A DNA stretch of 64,000 bases from Bradyrhizobium sp. AT1 (GTDB lineage Bacteria; Pseudomonadota; Alphaproteobacteria; Rhizobiales; Xanthobacteraceae), in assembly GCF_001590795.1 (NCBI RefSeq), contig NZ_JXDL01000001.1, positions 3,948,314 to 4,012,313 of the forward strand, read 5' to 3'. The first letter of the stretch is position 1. Each line of letters begins with the position of its first letter. Below, piece after piece: positions 55,063-63,716 of this stretch. The notes under the pieces are model-generated. The model was not told the origin of the DNA and ran no database searches. It saw only the letters and a list, made by a program, of their open reading frames with translations. The translations under genes and the position numbers were made by a program.

Positions 55063-55557
55063 ATGACCCCGCTTGGCGCCGGCATCTTCGCGGCCATCGT
55101 CACCTTGGTGGCCGACCAGGCCTCGAAGTTGTGGCTGCTGAACGGGTTCGACCTCGCCCGCCGCGGCGTCGTCAAGGTGACGCCGTTCTTCGACCTGGTG
55201 CTGGCCTGGAATATCGGCATCAGCTTCGGCTGGCTGCAGAACGACAGCCAGGCAGCGCAGCTCGCGTTGATGGCGGTCAAGGCCATTGCCGTGGTCGCGC
55301 TGGCGATCTGGATGGCCCGCTCGCACACCCACCTCGCCACGGTCGCGCTGGGCCTGATCATCGGCGGCGCCATCGGCAACGGCATCGACCGCCTGGCCTA
55401 TGGCGCGGTGGTCGATTTCGCCCTGTTCCATATCGAGATCGGCGGAAATACCTATAATTGGTATGTGTTTAACCTCGCCGACGTGGCCATCGTTGCTGGG
55501 GTGGCGGGGCTATTGTATGATTCCTTCCTGGGGGTACCCGCCGCAAAAGCGCCCTGA
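55063..55557 (+). CDS. lspA: Signal peptidase II (lipoprotein signal peptidase)
   Basis: 164-aa inner-membrane aspartyl protease that removes the signal peptide of lipidated prolipoproteins. Catalytic Asp residues lie in GNGIDRLAYGAVVDF near residue 106 and FNLADVAI near 137; VADQASKLW near 16 is also conserved. Four helices. It starts seven bases after ileS, so they are co-transcribed, and acts after Lgt (18863). Confidence 0.95.
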   Translation: MTPLGAGIFAAIVTLVADQASKLWLLNGFDLARRGVVKVTPFFDLVLAWNIGISFGWLQNDSQAAQLALMAVKAIAVVALAIWMARSHTHLATVALGLIIGGAIGNGIDRLAYGAVVDFALFHIEIGGNTYNWYVFNLADVAIVAGVAGLLYDSFLGVPAAKAP

Positions 55558-55652
55558 TCCCGGCCGATACGGACCGGCAGGTGGAACCCGGCCTTTGCGA
55601 GGGTTTGCTGCGTGCGCGCGGCGATCTGACACAATATGGAACAGGTACAAGT

Positions 55653-56381
55653 ATGCGCAGCTCGAAGACCAGCATTTCGATGGTTCGAGACCCCCAATCG
55701 GGGTTCTGGCAGGCGTTGAAATTGTCCGCTGTCGCGCTCGGCATCGGTCTCGTCATGTCGGCTGGCGCGGCCCGCGCCGGTGACGACGACGACGAAGATG
55801 ACGGGATGACCTTCGAAGAGAAGATCATCGACAATCTGATGTCCGGCATCGGCGCCAAGAGCATGGAAAAGCCCGGCATCGAATACCGCGAGCGCTCGCC
55901 GCTTGTCGTTCCGCCCAAGCTGGACCTGCCGCCCCCGGCGACCCAGGCCAAGAACGTGCCGAACTGGCCCAAGGACCCCGAGGAAAAGCGCCGCAAGGAA
56001 GCCATCGCCGCGCGCAAGAAGGCGACCAAGGAAACCGAGAACTGGCAGGCCGCCCGGCCTCTGACGCCCGCCGAGATGAAGGCCGGCCAGGTCGCCGCAG
56101 CGCCCCGGACCAGCAATGACCCGATCCAGCCGGGCACCAACGGCAACCCGTCGCTCAGCCCCGCCGAGCTCGGCTTCTCCGGCGGTCTGTGGAATATGAT
56201 GAAGGGCGGCGGCGGCAAAGGTGAGACGAAGCAATTCACCAGCGAGCCGCCGCGCCAGTCGCTGGTCGAGCCGCCGCCAGGCTACCAGACCCCGTCTCCG
56301 AGCTATGCTTATGGGGCCGGCGAGGACAAAACGCGGCGGACCTATTTCGACATCATGTCGGGCAAGGACAAGGAACAATAG
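55653..56381 (+). CDS. Exported protein of unknown function
   Basis: 242-aa protein with a signal peptide (LKLSAVALGIGLVMSAGAARA, ending near residue 42) followed by an acidic DDDDEDD stretch and then a Pro/Lys-rich, low-order body: PLVVPPKLDLPPPATQ near 84, EEKRRKEAIAARKKATKE near 110, and a Gly-rich GGLWNMMKGGGGKGE near 178. No domain recognised; likely periplasmic and partly disordered. It follows lspA and precedes the M16 peptidase pair on the same strand. ATG 55653 keeps a usable signal peptide. Confidence 0.75.
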   Translation: MRSSKTSISMVRDPQSGFWQALKLSAVALGIGLVMSAGAARAGDDDDEDDGMTFEEKIIDNLMSGIGAKSMEKPGIEYRERSPLVVPPKLDLPPPATQAKNVPNWPKDPEEKRRKEAIAARKKATKETENWQAARPLTPAEMKAGQVAAAPRTSNDPIQPGTNGNPSLSPAELGFSGGLWNMMKGGGGKGETKQFTSEPPRQSLVEPPPGYQTPSPSYAYGAGEDKTRRTYFDIMSGKDKEQ

Positions 56382-56571
56382 CGTTCCCGTCCCACAGCCG
56401 CGAACCCGGCGCCGGCGCTCATGTACGCCGGCCGCCGTCGATAATTGCCTATCAGTAACTTGCCACCGCGTTGAGTTCTCTGCTTCGTGACGCGAAGCCT
56501 CAGCCGCACGGTGTACCATGCCGTGCCTTTCGAGCCGGACATCCGGACTCGGCCTTTCACTAGGGATCATG

Positions 56572-57963
56572 ATGTCCGCAAAACGATCGGCTGCCTGCCT
56601 CCTTGCCGCGCTGCTTTCGACCACCGTCCTGACAGCGGGCGCGGCCCTTGCCCAGACCACGGTCACATCGGCCCCGCCCGCCAGCTTCACGCTCAGCAAT
56701 GGTATGCAGGTCGTGGTGATCCCCGATCACCGCACGCCCGTCGTCACCGAGATGATCTGGTACAAGGTCGGCTCGGCCGACGAGACGCCGGGCAAGTCGG
56801 GGCTCGCGCACTTCCTCGAACACCTGATGTTCAAGGGCACCTCGAAGCATCCGGTCGGCGAATTCTCCCAGACCGTGCTCCGCGTCGGCGGCAATGAGAA
56901 CGCCTCGACCTCGGTCGACTACACCAACTATTACCAGCGCGTGCCGAAAGAGCAGTTGCCGACCATGATGGAGTTCGAGGCCGACCGCATGACCGGCCTG
57001 ATCCTCAAGGACGAGAACGTGCTGCCCGAGCGCGACGTCGTGCTCGAAGAATACAACATGCGCGTTGCCAACAATCCGGACGCGCGGCTGAACGAGCAGA
57101 TCATGGCCGCGCTCTATCTCAATCATCCCTACGGCCGTCCGGTGATCGGCTGGCACCAGGAGATCGAGAAGCTCGATCGCGAGGACGCGCTTGCTTTCTA
57201 CCGCCGCTTCTATGCGCCCAACAACGCGATCCTGGTGATCGCCGGCGATGTCGAGGCTGCCGACGTCCGCCCGCTGGTCGAGCGCAATTTCGGCTCGATC
57301 CCCGCGCAACCCGCGATCCCGGCGCGGCGTGTCCGTCCGCAGGAGCCGGAGCCCGCGGCGCCGCGCACCGTGACGCTGGCCGACCCGCGCGTCGAGCAGC
57401 CGAGCATGCGGCGCTATTATCTGGTGCCCTCGGCGACCACGGCCGCGGCCGGCGAGAGCGCCGCGCTCGACGTGCTGGCGCAGCTGATGGGCAGCGGCAG
57501 CAATTCCTATCTCTACCGCGCGCTCGTCGTCGACAAGCCGCTCGCGGTCTCCGCCAATGCCAGCTATTCCAGCATCTCGCTCGACCCGACCCAGTTCGCG
57601 ATCTCGGCCGCGCCGAAGCCCGGCGTCAGCTTCGCCGAGGTCGAGCAGGCGGTCGACGGCGTCATCGCCAGCGTCGCGCAGAACCCGATCCGCGCCGAGG
57701 ACCTGGAGCGCGTGAAGACCCAGCTGATCGCGGAAGCGATCTACGCCCAGGACAACCAGGCTGTGCTGGCACGCTGGTATGGCGGCGCGCTGACCACGGG
57801 CCTGTCGATCGAGGACATCAGGAGCTGGCCCGACCGCATCCGCGCAGTCACCGCCGAGCAGGTTCGCGCCGCAGCTCAAAAATGGCTCGAGAAGAAGCGC
57901 TCGGTGACGGGCTATCTGATCAAGGACACCAGTGCCGCCAAGCGCGAGGAGAAGCGTTCGTGA
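56572..57963 (+). CDS. M16 family zinc metallopeptidase (catalytic)
   Basis: 463-aa exported peptidase: signal peptide (about 1-28, cleavage near ALA), inverzincin active-site HFLEH near residue 78 with its downstream Glu, and EADRMTGLILKDENVLPERDVVLEEYNMR near 138-166 containing the distal Glu. Two M16 domains of about 200 residues. The second of two adjacent ATGs (56569, 56572) is better spaced from AGGGA. Its stop overlaps the start of a non-catalytic partner, as usual in alphaproteobacteria. Confidence 0.93.
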   Translation: MSAKRSAACLLAALLSTTVLTAGAALAQTTVTSAPPASFTLSNGMQVVVIPDHRTPVVTEMIWYKVGSADETPGKSGLAHFLEHLMFKGTSKHPVGEFSQTVLRVGGNENASTSVDYTNYYQRVPKEQLPTMMEFEADRMTGLILKDENVLPERDVVLEEYNMRVANNPDARLNEQIMAALYLNHPYGRPVIGWHQEIEKLDREDALAFYRRFYAPNNAILVIAGDVEAADVRPLVERNFGSIPAQPAIPARRVRPQEPEPAAPRTVTLADPRVEQPSMRRYYLVPSATTAAAGESAALDVLAQLMGSGSNSYLYRALVVDKPLAVSANASYSSISLDPTQFAISAAPKPGVSFAEVEQAVDGVIASVAQNPIRAEDLERVKTQLIAEAIYAQDNQAVLARWYGGALTTGLSIEDIRSWPDRIRAVTAEQVRAAAQKWLEKKRSVTGYLIKDTSAAKREEKRS

Positions 57964-59333
57964 CCTATCCTTTCCTTCGCGCAAGACACTTTGCACTGTC
58001 CCTCGCTACCGGCGCCGCGCTCGCGCTGGCCGCGATCTCGCCATCGCAGGCCGCCGCAAAGATCCAGCACCTGGTCTCGCCGGGCGGCATCGAGGCCTGG
58101 TTCGTGCAGGACGCAACCGTGCCACTGATCGCGATGGAATATTCCTTTGCCGGCGGCTCGGCCCAGGATCCAAAGGACAAGCCAGGCGTCGCTAATCTCG
58201 TCGGCGACCTCCTCGACGAAGGCTCGGGCGATCTCGACTCCAAGACCTTCCACGAGCGGCTCGACCGCCGCGCCATCGAGCTGTCCTTCAGCGCCACCCG
58301 CGACACCTTCCGCGGCAGCCTGCGCATGCTGCGCGACAACAAGGACGAGGCCTTCGACCTGCTGCGGAGCGCGCTGACCTCGCCGCATTTCGACACCGCC
58401 GATGTCGAGCGCATCCGCTCGCAGGTCCTCTCGGGCCTGCGCCGCGAGACCACCAACCCGACCTCGCTCGCGAGCCGCAAGTTCCTCGAAGTCGCCTTCG
58501 GCGACCATCCCTACAGCCGGCAGAGCAACGGCAACCTCGACAGCGTGCCGACCATCACGGTCGCCGACATGAAGGACTATGTCGGCCGCGTGCTTGCCAA
58601 GGATGGGCTCAAGATCGCGGTCGTCGGCGACGTCGATCCTGCAACCCTCGGCAAGCTGCTCGACCACACCTTCGGCAGCCTGCCCGCCAAGGCCAATCTG
58701 ACGCCGGTCCCCGATGTCGAGGCCGCAAAGCCGCCGCAGCGCGCCTTCGTGACGCTCGACGTGCCGCAGACCGTCATCACCTTCGGCGGCCCCGGCGTGA
58801 AGCGCAGCGATCCGAACTTCATGGCCGCCTATGTCGTCAACCATATCCTCGGCGGCGGTGGATTGTCCTCTCGGCTCTATCGCGAGGTGCGCGAGAAGCG
58901 CGGCCTCGCCTATTCGGTGTTCGAATCGCTGCTCTGGATGGAGCATTCGGCGATCTTCATCGGCAACACCGGCACCCGTGCCGACCGCGCCGGCGACACT
59001 CTCGATGCCATCGACAAGGAGGTACGCCGGATCGCCGAGGAAGGTCCGACGCAGAAGGAGCTCGACGAGGCCAAGTCCTACCTCAAGGGCTCGCAGATGC
59101 TGGCGCTCGACACCTCCTCCAAGCTGGCGCAGGCGCTGCTGCAGTACCAGCAGGACAAGCTTCCGATCGACTATATCGAGAAGCGCAACGCCATCGTCGA
59201 TGCCGTCACGCTGGACGACGCCAAGGCCGCCGCCAAGCGGCTCTGGGGCCAGGGCCTGCTGACCGTCGTCGTCGGCCGCGCCCCGCAGGCCGCGGCGCAG
59301 CCCTCCACGGCGCCGGCAACGAATTCGAACTGA
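57960..59333 (+). CDS. M16 family peptidase-like subunit (non-catalytic)
   Basis: 457-aa exported M16 protein. Signal peptide MTYPFLRARHFALSLATG..., cleavage near residue 33. At the position of HxxEH it has ANLVGDLLDEG, so it lacks the zinc ligands; the C-terminal domain has the typical GGGGLSSRLYREVREKRGLAYS near 299. Start is GTG 57960, overlapping the previous stop (GTGA). The pair probably forms a periplasmic heterodimer like mitochondrial processing peptidase. Confidence 0.9.
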   Translation: MTYPFLRARHFALSLATGAALALAAISPSQAAAKIQHLVSPGGIEAWFVQDATVPLIAMEYSFAGGSAQDPKDKPGVANLVGDLLDEGSGDLDSKTFHERLDRRAIELSFSATRDTFRGSLRMLRDNKDEAFDLLRSALTSPHFDTADVERIRSQVLSGLRRETTNPTSLASRKFLEVAFGDHPYSRQSNGNLDSVPTITVADMKDYVGRVLAKDGLKIAVVGDVDPATLGKLLDHTFGSLPAKANLTPVPDVEAAKPPQRAFVTLDVPQTVITFGGPGVKRSDPNFMAAYVVNHILGGGGLSSRLYREVREKRGLAYSVFESLLWMEHSAIFIGNTGTRADRAGDTLDAIDKEVRRIAEEGPTQKELDEAKSYLKGSQMLALDTSSKLAQALLQYQQDKLPIDYIEKRNAIVDAVTLDDAKAAAKRLWGQGLLTVVVGRAPQAAAQPSTAPATNSN

Positions 59334-59350
59334 CGCCTGAAACGTCGACT

Positions 59351-59380
59351 GCAATGGCCGGGCTCGCCCCGGCCATTTGC
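59351..59380. repeat. Hairpin element, half of family D
   Basis: GCAATGGCCGGG-CTCG-CCCCGGCCATTTGC, a nearly perfect hairpin 18 bases after the M16 subunit stop. Its core matches one arm of the family D repeats. It may end the ribF-to-M16 transcript. Confidence 0.6.
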
Positions 59381-59449
59381 GCTTCCACCATGCACCATTG
59401 CCGAAATCAGACGTCCGCGATATGTCCGGACATCACGGATGGTGCCATC

Positions 59450-59866
59450 ATGCTGCGGATATCCCGCGATCTCGTCATCGACGAGGACGACATCGAGATC
59501 GGCTTTGTCCGCGCCTCCGGGCCGGGCGGGCAGAATGTCAACAAATTGTCGACCGCGGCCCAGCTGCGCTTCGACACCGGCAAGCTGACCTTGCCGGAAG
59601 ACGCGGCGATCCGGCTTGCCCGCATCGCCGGCCAGCGCATGACCAAGGACGGCGTGATCGTGATCCACGCCCAGCGTTTCCGCACCCAAGAGCGTAACCG
59701 GCAGGACGCCATCGACCGGCTGGTCGAGATCCTGAGCGAGGCCATGGTGCGGCCGAAGCCGCGGCGCGCGACAAAGCCGACTTTCGGCTCCAAGCAACGC
59801 CGGCTCGACGGCAAGAAACGCCGCAGCGACGTCAAGGCCGGTCGCGGCGGGCGCTTCGACGATTAG
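59450..59866 (+). CDS. arfB: Alternative ribosome-rescue factor ArfB
   Basis: 138-aa peptidyl-tRNA hydrolase of the YaeJ/ArfB family, which frees ribosomes stalled without a stop codon. VRASGPGGQNVNKLSTA near residue 20 contains the catalytic GGQ, and the C-terminus is the basic tail (KQRRLDGKKRRSD) that enters the empty mRNA channel. ATG 59450 starts MLRISRDL; upstream in-frame codons run into a repeat hairpin. A terminator follows. Confidence 0.95.
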   Translation: MLRISRDLVIDEDDIEIGFVRASGPGGQNVNKLSTAAQLRFDTGKLTLPEDAAIRLARIAGQRMTKDGVIVIHAQRFRTQERNRQDAIDRLVEILSEAMVRPKPRRATKPTFGSKQRRLDGKKRRSDVKAGRGGRFDD

Positions 59867-59879
59867 CAAACGCAGCCGA

Positions 59880-59912
59880 AAAACTCCGGCCGCCAGGCGA
59901 CCGGAGTTTTGC
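59880..59912. terminator. Bidirectional Rho-independent terminator
   Basis: AAAACTCCGG-N11-CCGGAGTTTT, a 10-bp perfect stem with A-run before and T-run after, between convergent arfB and the exported-protein gene at 59929. Confidence 0.88.
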
Positions 59913-59928
59913 CGCTTCACCGGCGGGA

Positions 59929-60237
59929 TTAGTAGCGCTTGGATGGAGCCGCGCCGCCTGTCGCAGCATCGTCGGCCGCTCCCTTGTGCGCAGCGCTGCC
60001 CGTGGTGCCGACCGTACCTTTGGTGCTCTTGGTTGGCTTCATGCCGGTCTTCTCGCCCGCTGCGCCCGGCTGAGCGTTCATCTCCTCATCGCCGCTGCCC
60101 ATCGCGCCGCCTTGCATGGGCTTGCTCTGCACCGTGCCGCCCGACTTCGCGGTGGGGGGCGCGCTCTGCGCGAGAACGGGCGTCGCAATGAGTGCCGATA
60201 GAGCGCATGCGATCATCGAGGTCTTCACCAACTTCAT
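59929..60237 (-). CDS. Small exported low-complexity protein
   Basis: 102-aa protein with a signal peptide (MKLVKTSMIACALSALIATPVLA) and a mature part rich in Gly, Lys, Thr, Ala and Met (GGAMGSGDEEMNAQPGAAGE), probably disordered and periplasmic. AGGAGA lies about eight bases upstream of ATG 60237; a start in another frame nearby (ATGGATGAAG) is not used. No family recognised. Convergent with arfB. Confidence 0.7.
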   Translation of the reverse strand: MKLVKTSMIACALSALIATPVLAQSAPPTAKSGGTVQSKPMQGGAMGSGDEEMNAQPGAAGEKTGMKPTKSTKGTVGTTGSAAHKGAADDAATGGAAPSKRY

Positions 60238-60538
60238 CCATTTCTCCTGGATTTTTCCGCGATGAATGGCTCGGCCGTTCCCGGCGCCGCTTGCTGCGCC
60301 GACCCATTGCATCGCGTAAAGACATCAAGCGGCGCAATCGTCATGCAATGCGCACGGTGTGGTGATCGTTTAGGGATTTGACGGCGGTTTCGCGGAATTG
60401 TGCTCCGCATATAAGGCAGCGCGGGACACCGCACGCCGCGGGCATCTCCGCGCGCGGCGAAACAGCCCGCTACTACCACCGCCGATCTGACGCCGCCTAG
60501 AGTTTGCGCAGGTTGATGTGAATGGGCGGCTCTCGACG
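60238..60538. other. Divergent intergenic region upstream of cytochrome c operon
   Basis: About 300 bp without a supported gene, lying between divergent units. A short hairpin GCGGA-N7-TCCGC (60392-60408) is followed by ATATAAGG. An in-frame ATG at 60518 would lengthen the cytochrome by seven residues. The region should hold promoters for both directions; nothing more specific is visible. Confidence 0.4.
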
Positions 60539-60925
60539 ATGCGCGCGATCGTGCTGGGATTGTGCACCGCGATGGTGCTGGTGGTGGGGACTGCCGGCGC
60601 GCAAATGCCTCTGCCCGCCACAAAGCCGCCGGACGGCGCGACGCTCTTCAAGCAGCAATGCGCGGTGTGCCATACGTTGAACTTGTCCGAGCCGATGCGG
60701 CAAGGCCCGCCGCTGACGAAGGTCGTCGGACGTCCCGCCGGCAAGGCTGAAGGTTTCAAATACTCGGACGCGCTATCGAAAGCCGACTTCGCCTGGGATG
60801 AGCCCCGGCTCGACGCATGGCTGACCAATCCGCAAGCCGTCGTTCCCGGCGTGGTCATGGCCTATCGGCAGGCCAAGCCCGAAACGCGCGCTGCGATCAT
60901 TGCCTACCTGAAGGAGCAGAACTGA
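60539..60925 (+). CDS. Exported monohaem c-type cytochrome
   Basis: 128-aa periplasmic cytochrome c. Signal peptide MRAIVLGLCTAMVLVVGTAGA, then the haem motif CAVCH near residue 42, GPPLTKVVGR near 60 and a likely Met ligand in VVPGVVMAY near 105. The C-terminal helix AIIAYLKEQN is typical of class I. ATG 60518 is an alternative start. It is the first gene of an operon with a VOC protein, a Tat-exported subunit and a GMC dehydrogenase, so it probably takes electrons from the latter. Confidence 0.9.
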   Translation: MRAIVLGLCTAMVLVVGTAGAQMPLPATKPPDGATLFKQQCAVCHTLNLSEPMRQGPPLTKVVGRPAGKAEGFKYSDALSKADFAWDEPRLDAWLTNPQAVVPGVVMAYRQAKPETRAAIIAYLKEQN

Positions 60926-61321
60926 ATGGCAAAGCCGGTCCATTCCATGATCCGTGTGCTGGATGAAGCGCGCTCGCTCGACTTCTACCAGCGTGCCTTC
61001 GGCCTGGAGGTCGCCGACCATCTGAAATTCGCAGACTTTGCCCTGATCTATCTGCGTCATCCCTCCTCACCTTTCGAGGTCGAGTTGACCGTGAATTTCG
61101 ATCGCAAGGAAGCCTACGCGCTCGGCGACGGCTACGGCCATCTCGCCGTGGTGGTCGAGGACCTCGACGCCGAACATGCCCGCTTCGAGCGCGAGAAGCT
61201 CGCACCAGGACCGTTGCGCGACTTCAAGCACGACGGCAGGACGCTTGCGCGCTTCTTCTTCGTCAGTGATCCCGATGGCTACAAGATCGAGGTGATCCAG
61301 CGCGGCGGACGTTTCGGCTAA
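60926..61321 (+). CDS. Glyoxalase/VOC superfamily protein, lactoylglutathione-lyase-like
   Basis: 131-aa VOC protein with two beta-alpha-beta-beta-beta modules. Probable metal ligands: His in KPVHSMIRVLD near residue 5, Glu in PFEVELT near 53, His in GYGHLAVVVED near 72 and Glu in GYKIEVIQ near 119, the pattern of glyoxalase I. It would convert methylglyoxal-glutathione to lactoylglutathione, or act on a related substrate. AAGGAG precedes the ATG, which directly follows the cytochrome stop. Confidence 0.88.
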   Translation: MAKPVHSMIRVLDEARSLDFYQRAFGLEVADHLKFADFALIYLRHPSSPFEVELTVNFDRKEAYALGDGYGHLAVVVEDLDAEHARFEREKLAPGPLRDFKHDGRTLARFFFVSDPDGYKIEVIQRGGRFG

Positions 61322-61366
61322 CCACATCAAGACGTCAAAATCGCAAAAAATATACGGAGGAATGCC

Positions 61367-61915
61367 ATGAGAGAAGTCGATCGTCGAAGCAAGCACAGCC
61401 GCCGCGTCTTTCTCAAGGGCGCGGCCACGGCCGTGCCGGTCGTGGCTGTCGCGACCAGCGTCACTGTGAGCATCGAAGATGCCTGGGCCGATGACGCCAC
61501 CGCGCTCTCGCCCGCAACGATGAAGACGTTGCTGAAGGTCGCGCGCGACATCTATCCGCACGACGTGCTCGGCGACAGCTACTACATCACCGCGATCAAG
61601 CCGTGGGACGGCAAGGCGGCCAAGGATCCCGCGGTCAAGTCGCTGATCAGCGACGGCATCACGCGGCTCGATCAAAACGCGCGGGACCGCCACAAGGTCG
61701 CCTACGCCGAGGTGCCCTGGGAAGCCGACCGCGTGGTGCTGCTGAAGGAGATCGAGCAAAGCGACTTCTTCCAGAAGGTGCGCGGAGATCTCATCGTCTC
61801 GCTCTACAACCAGAAAGAGGTCTGGCCGCGGTTCGGCTACGAGGGCTCCTCCGCCGAACACGGCGGCTACATCAACCGCGGCTTCGCCGACATTGACTGG
61901 CTGCCGAAGGCTTAA
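61367..61915 (+). CDS. Gluconate 2-dehydrogenase subunit 3 family protein, Tat-exported
   Basis: 182-aa small subunit of a FAD-dependent sugar/acid dehydrogenase. The N-terminus carries a Tat signal, SRRVFLKGAATAVPVVAVA near residues 10-29, cleaved near AWA. The mature part (MKTLLKVARDIYPHDVLGD) matches the gluconate 2-dehydrogenase subunit 3 family, which stabilises and co-exports the signal-less FAD subunit. That subunit is encoded 27 bp downstream. GGAGGAA before the ATG is a strong ribosome-binding site. Confidence 0.9.
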   Translation: MREVDRRSKHSRRVFLKGAATAVPVVAVATSVTVSIEDAWADDATALSPATMKTLLKVARDIYPHDVLGDSYYITAIKPWDGKAAKDPAVKSLISDGITRLDQNARDRHKVAYAEVPWEADRVVLLKEIEQSDFFQKVRGDLIVSLYNQKEVWPRFGYEGSSAEHGGYINRGFADIDWLPKA

Positions 61916-61942
61916 ATCACCCAACGGTTCAGGAGAACGCAT

Positions 61943-63511
61943 ATGGCAAAATTCGATCTGAACGATTCCAGCGTTGTGGTGATCGTCGGCTCCGGTGCCG
62001 GCGGCGGCACGCTGGGCAACGAGCTCGCGCAGAAGGGCGTCAAGGTGGTCATCCTCGAGGCAGGTCCGCGCATCGAGAACCACGACTTCGTCAACGACGA
62101 GTGGGAGAGCTTTTCCCAGCTCGCCTGGACCGATGCGCGCACCACCTCAGGCACGTGGCGCGTCGCCAAGGATTTTTCCGGCCTTCCCGCCTGGATCGTC
62201 AAGGCGGTCGGCGGCTCCACGACCCATTGGGCCGGCGCCTCGCTGCGTTTCGACGAGCACGAGTTCAGGGTGAAGTCGACCTACGGCAACCTTCCCGGCG
62301 CCAACCTCCTGGATTGGCCGGTCACGCTCGCCGAGATGGAGCCGTGGTACGCCAAGGCCGAGAACAAGATGGGCGTGACCCGCACCAACGGCATTCCCGG
62401 GCTTCCCGGCAACAATAACTTCAAGGTGCTCGAAGCCGGCGCCAGGAAGCTCGGCTACAAGACCGTGCACACCGGCAACATGGCCATCAACAGCCAGCCG
62501 CGCGACGGTCGCGGCGCCTGCCAGCAGATCGGCTTCTGCTTCCAGGGCTGCAAATCCGGTGCGAAATGGTCGACGCTCTACACCGAGATCCCCAAGGGCG
62601 AGGCGACCGGCAATCTGGAAGTCCGCCCCGGCAGCATGGCGGTCAAGATCGAGCACGACGCCGGCGGCAAGGTGACCGGCGTCGTCTATGCCGACGAGAA
62701 CGGCACGATGCAGCGCCAGAAAGCACGTATCGTCGCGGTCGCCGGCAACTCGATCGAGAGCCCGCGGCTGCTGCTTAACAGCGCCTCCACCATGTTTCCC
62801 GACGGCCTCGCCAACTCATCGGGTCAGGTCGGCCGCAACTACATGCGTCACATGACCGGCAGCGTCTACGCCGTGTTCGAGAAATCGGTGCACATGTATC
62901 GCGGCACGACCATGGCCGGGATCATCCGCGATGAAGCGGCCAACAATCCGAAGCGCGGCTTCGTCGGCGGCTACGAGATGGAGACGCTGTCGATCGGTCT
63001 GCCCTTCATGGCCGCGTTCCTCAATCCCGGCGCCTGGGGACGTCCGTTCACCTCGGCACTCGACGGTTATCCCAGGATGGCCGGCATGTGGCTGGTCGGC
63101 GAGGACATGCCGCAGGAGACCAACCGCATCACGCTCGATCCGGTCGTCAAGGACAAGCATGGACAGCCGGTCGCGAGCGTCCATTTCGACGATCATCCCA
63201 ACGACCTCGCGATGCGTGCCCATGCCTACAAGCAGGGCGCCGCGGTCTATGACGCCGTCGGCGCCACCGTGACCTATCCGACGCCTCCCTATCCGAGCAC
63301 GCACAATCTCGGCACCAACCGGATGAGCGAGAAGCCCAGGGACGGCGTGGTCAACAAGTTCGGGCAGAGCCACGACGTCAAGAACCTGTTCGTCTCCGAC
63401 GGCAGCCAGTTCACCAGTGGCGCTGCCTGCAACCCGACGCTGACCATCGTCGCGCTGGCGATCCGGCAGGCGGACTACATCGCGGGAGCGATGCAGAAGA
63501 AGGAGATTTGA
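61943..63511 (+). CDS. GMC-family FAD-dependent dehydrogenase (gluconate/glucose-dehydrogenase-like large subunit)
   Basis: 522-aa flavoprotein without its own signal peptide; export would be by hitchhiking on the Tat subunit. VVVIVGSGAGGGTLGNELA near residue 10 binds FAD; the catalytic region HNLGTNRMSE near 453 and DGSQFTSGAACNPTLTI near 486 (His-Asn type) close the GMC domain. Cys at about 193, 199 and 203 (CQQIGFCFQGC) match the spacing used for a [3Fe-4S] cluster in bacterial FAD-glucose/fructose dehydrogenases. Substrate is unknown; electrons may pass to the operon's cytochrome c. Confidence 0.9.
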   Translation: MAKFDLNDSSVVVIVGSGAGGGTLGNELAQKGVKVVILEAGPRIENHDFVNDEWESFSQLAWTDARTTSGTWRVAKDFSGLPAWIVKAVGGSTTHWAGASLRFDEHEFRVKSTYGNLPGANLLDWPVTLAEMEPWYAKAENKMGVTRTNGIPGLPGNNNFKVLEAGARKLGYKTVHTGNMAINSQPRDGRGACQQIGFCFQGCKSGAKWSTLYTEIPKGEATGNLEVRPGSMAVKIEHDAGGKVTGVVYADENGTMQRQKARIVAVAGNSIESPRLLLNSASTMFPDGLANSSGQVGRNYMRHMTGSVYAVFEKSVHMYRGTTMAGIIRDEAANNPKRGFVGGYEMETLSIGLPFMAAFLNPGAWGRPFTSALDGYPRMAGMWLVGEDMPQETNRITLDPVVKDKHGQPVASVHFDDHPNDLAMRAHAYKQGAAVYDAVGATVTYPTPPYPSTHNLGTNRMSEKPRDGVVNKFGQSHDVKNLFVSDGSQFTSGAACNPTLTIVALAIRQADYIAGAMQKKEI

Positions 63512-63515
63512 AGTC

Positions 63516-63533
63516 AGAGAGGCAAACCTCTCT
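63516..63533 (+). terminator. Hairpin after GMC gene
   Basis: AGAGAGG-CAAA-CCTCTCT, a perfect 7-bp stem four bases after the stop. No T-run, so weak or factor-dependent. Confidence 0.45.
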
Positions 63534-63536
63534 CCA

Positions 63537-63609
63537 CGTCATTGCGAACGAAGAAATGTCTCTGCGGAAAAACTCCGGATCGCTTCGTCAAGAACTCCTC
63601 GCAATGACG
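63537..63609. repeat. Dispersed palindromic repeat, family F, diverged copy
   Basis: CGTCATTGCGAACGAAG ... / CTTCGTCAAGAACTCCTCGCAATGACG, related to 2651-2730. Lies between the GMC gene and a family A repeat. Confidence 0.6.
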
Positions 63610-63623
63610 CCGAAGGAAATCTT

Positions 63624-63709
63624 GTAGCCCGGATGGAGCGCAGCGTAATCCGGGGCCGCCGTCACTTGCGGAACGATTCCCGGATTGCGCTGCGCTCCAT
63701 CCGGGCTAC
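63624..63709. repeat. Dispersed palindromic repeat, family A, copy 4
   Basis: GTAGCCCGGATGGAGCGCAG / CTGCGCTCCATCCGGGCTAC arms, ending eight bases before the stop of the ribbon-helix-helix gene. It separates convergent transcription units. Confidence 0.88.
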
Positions 63710-63716
63710 CCACCCG

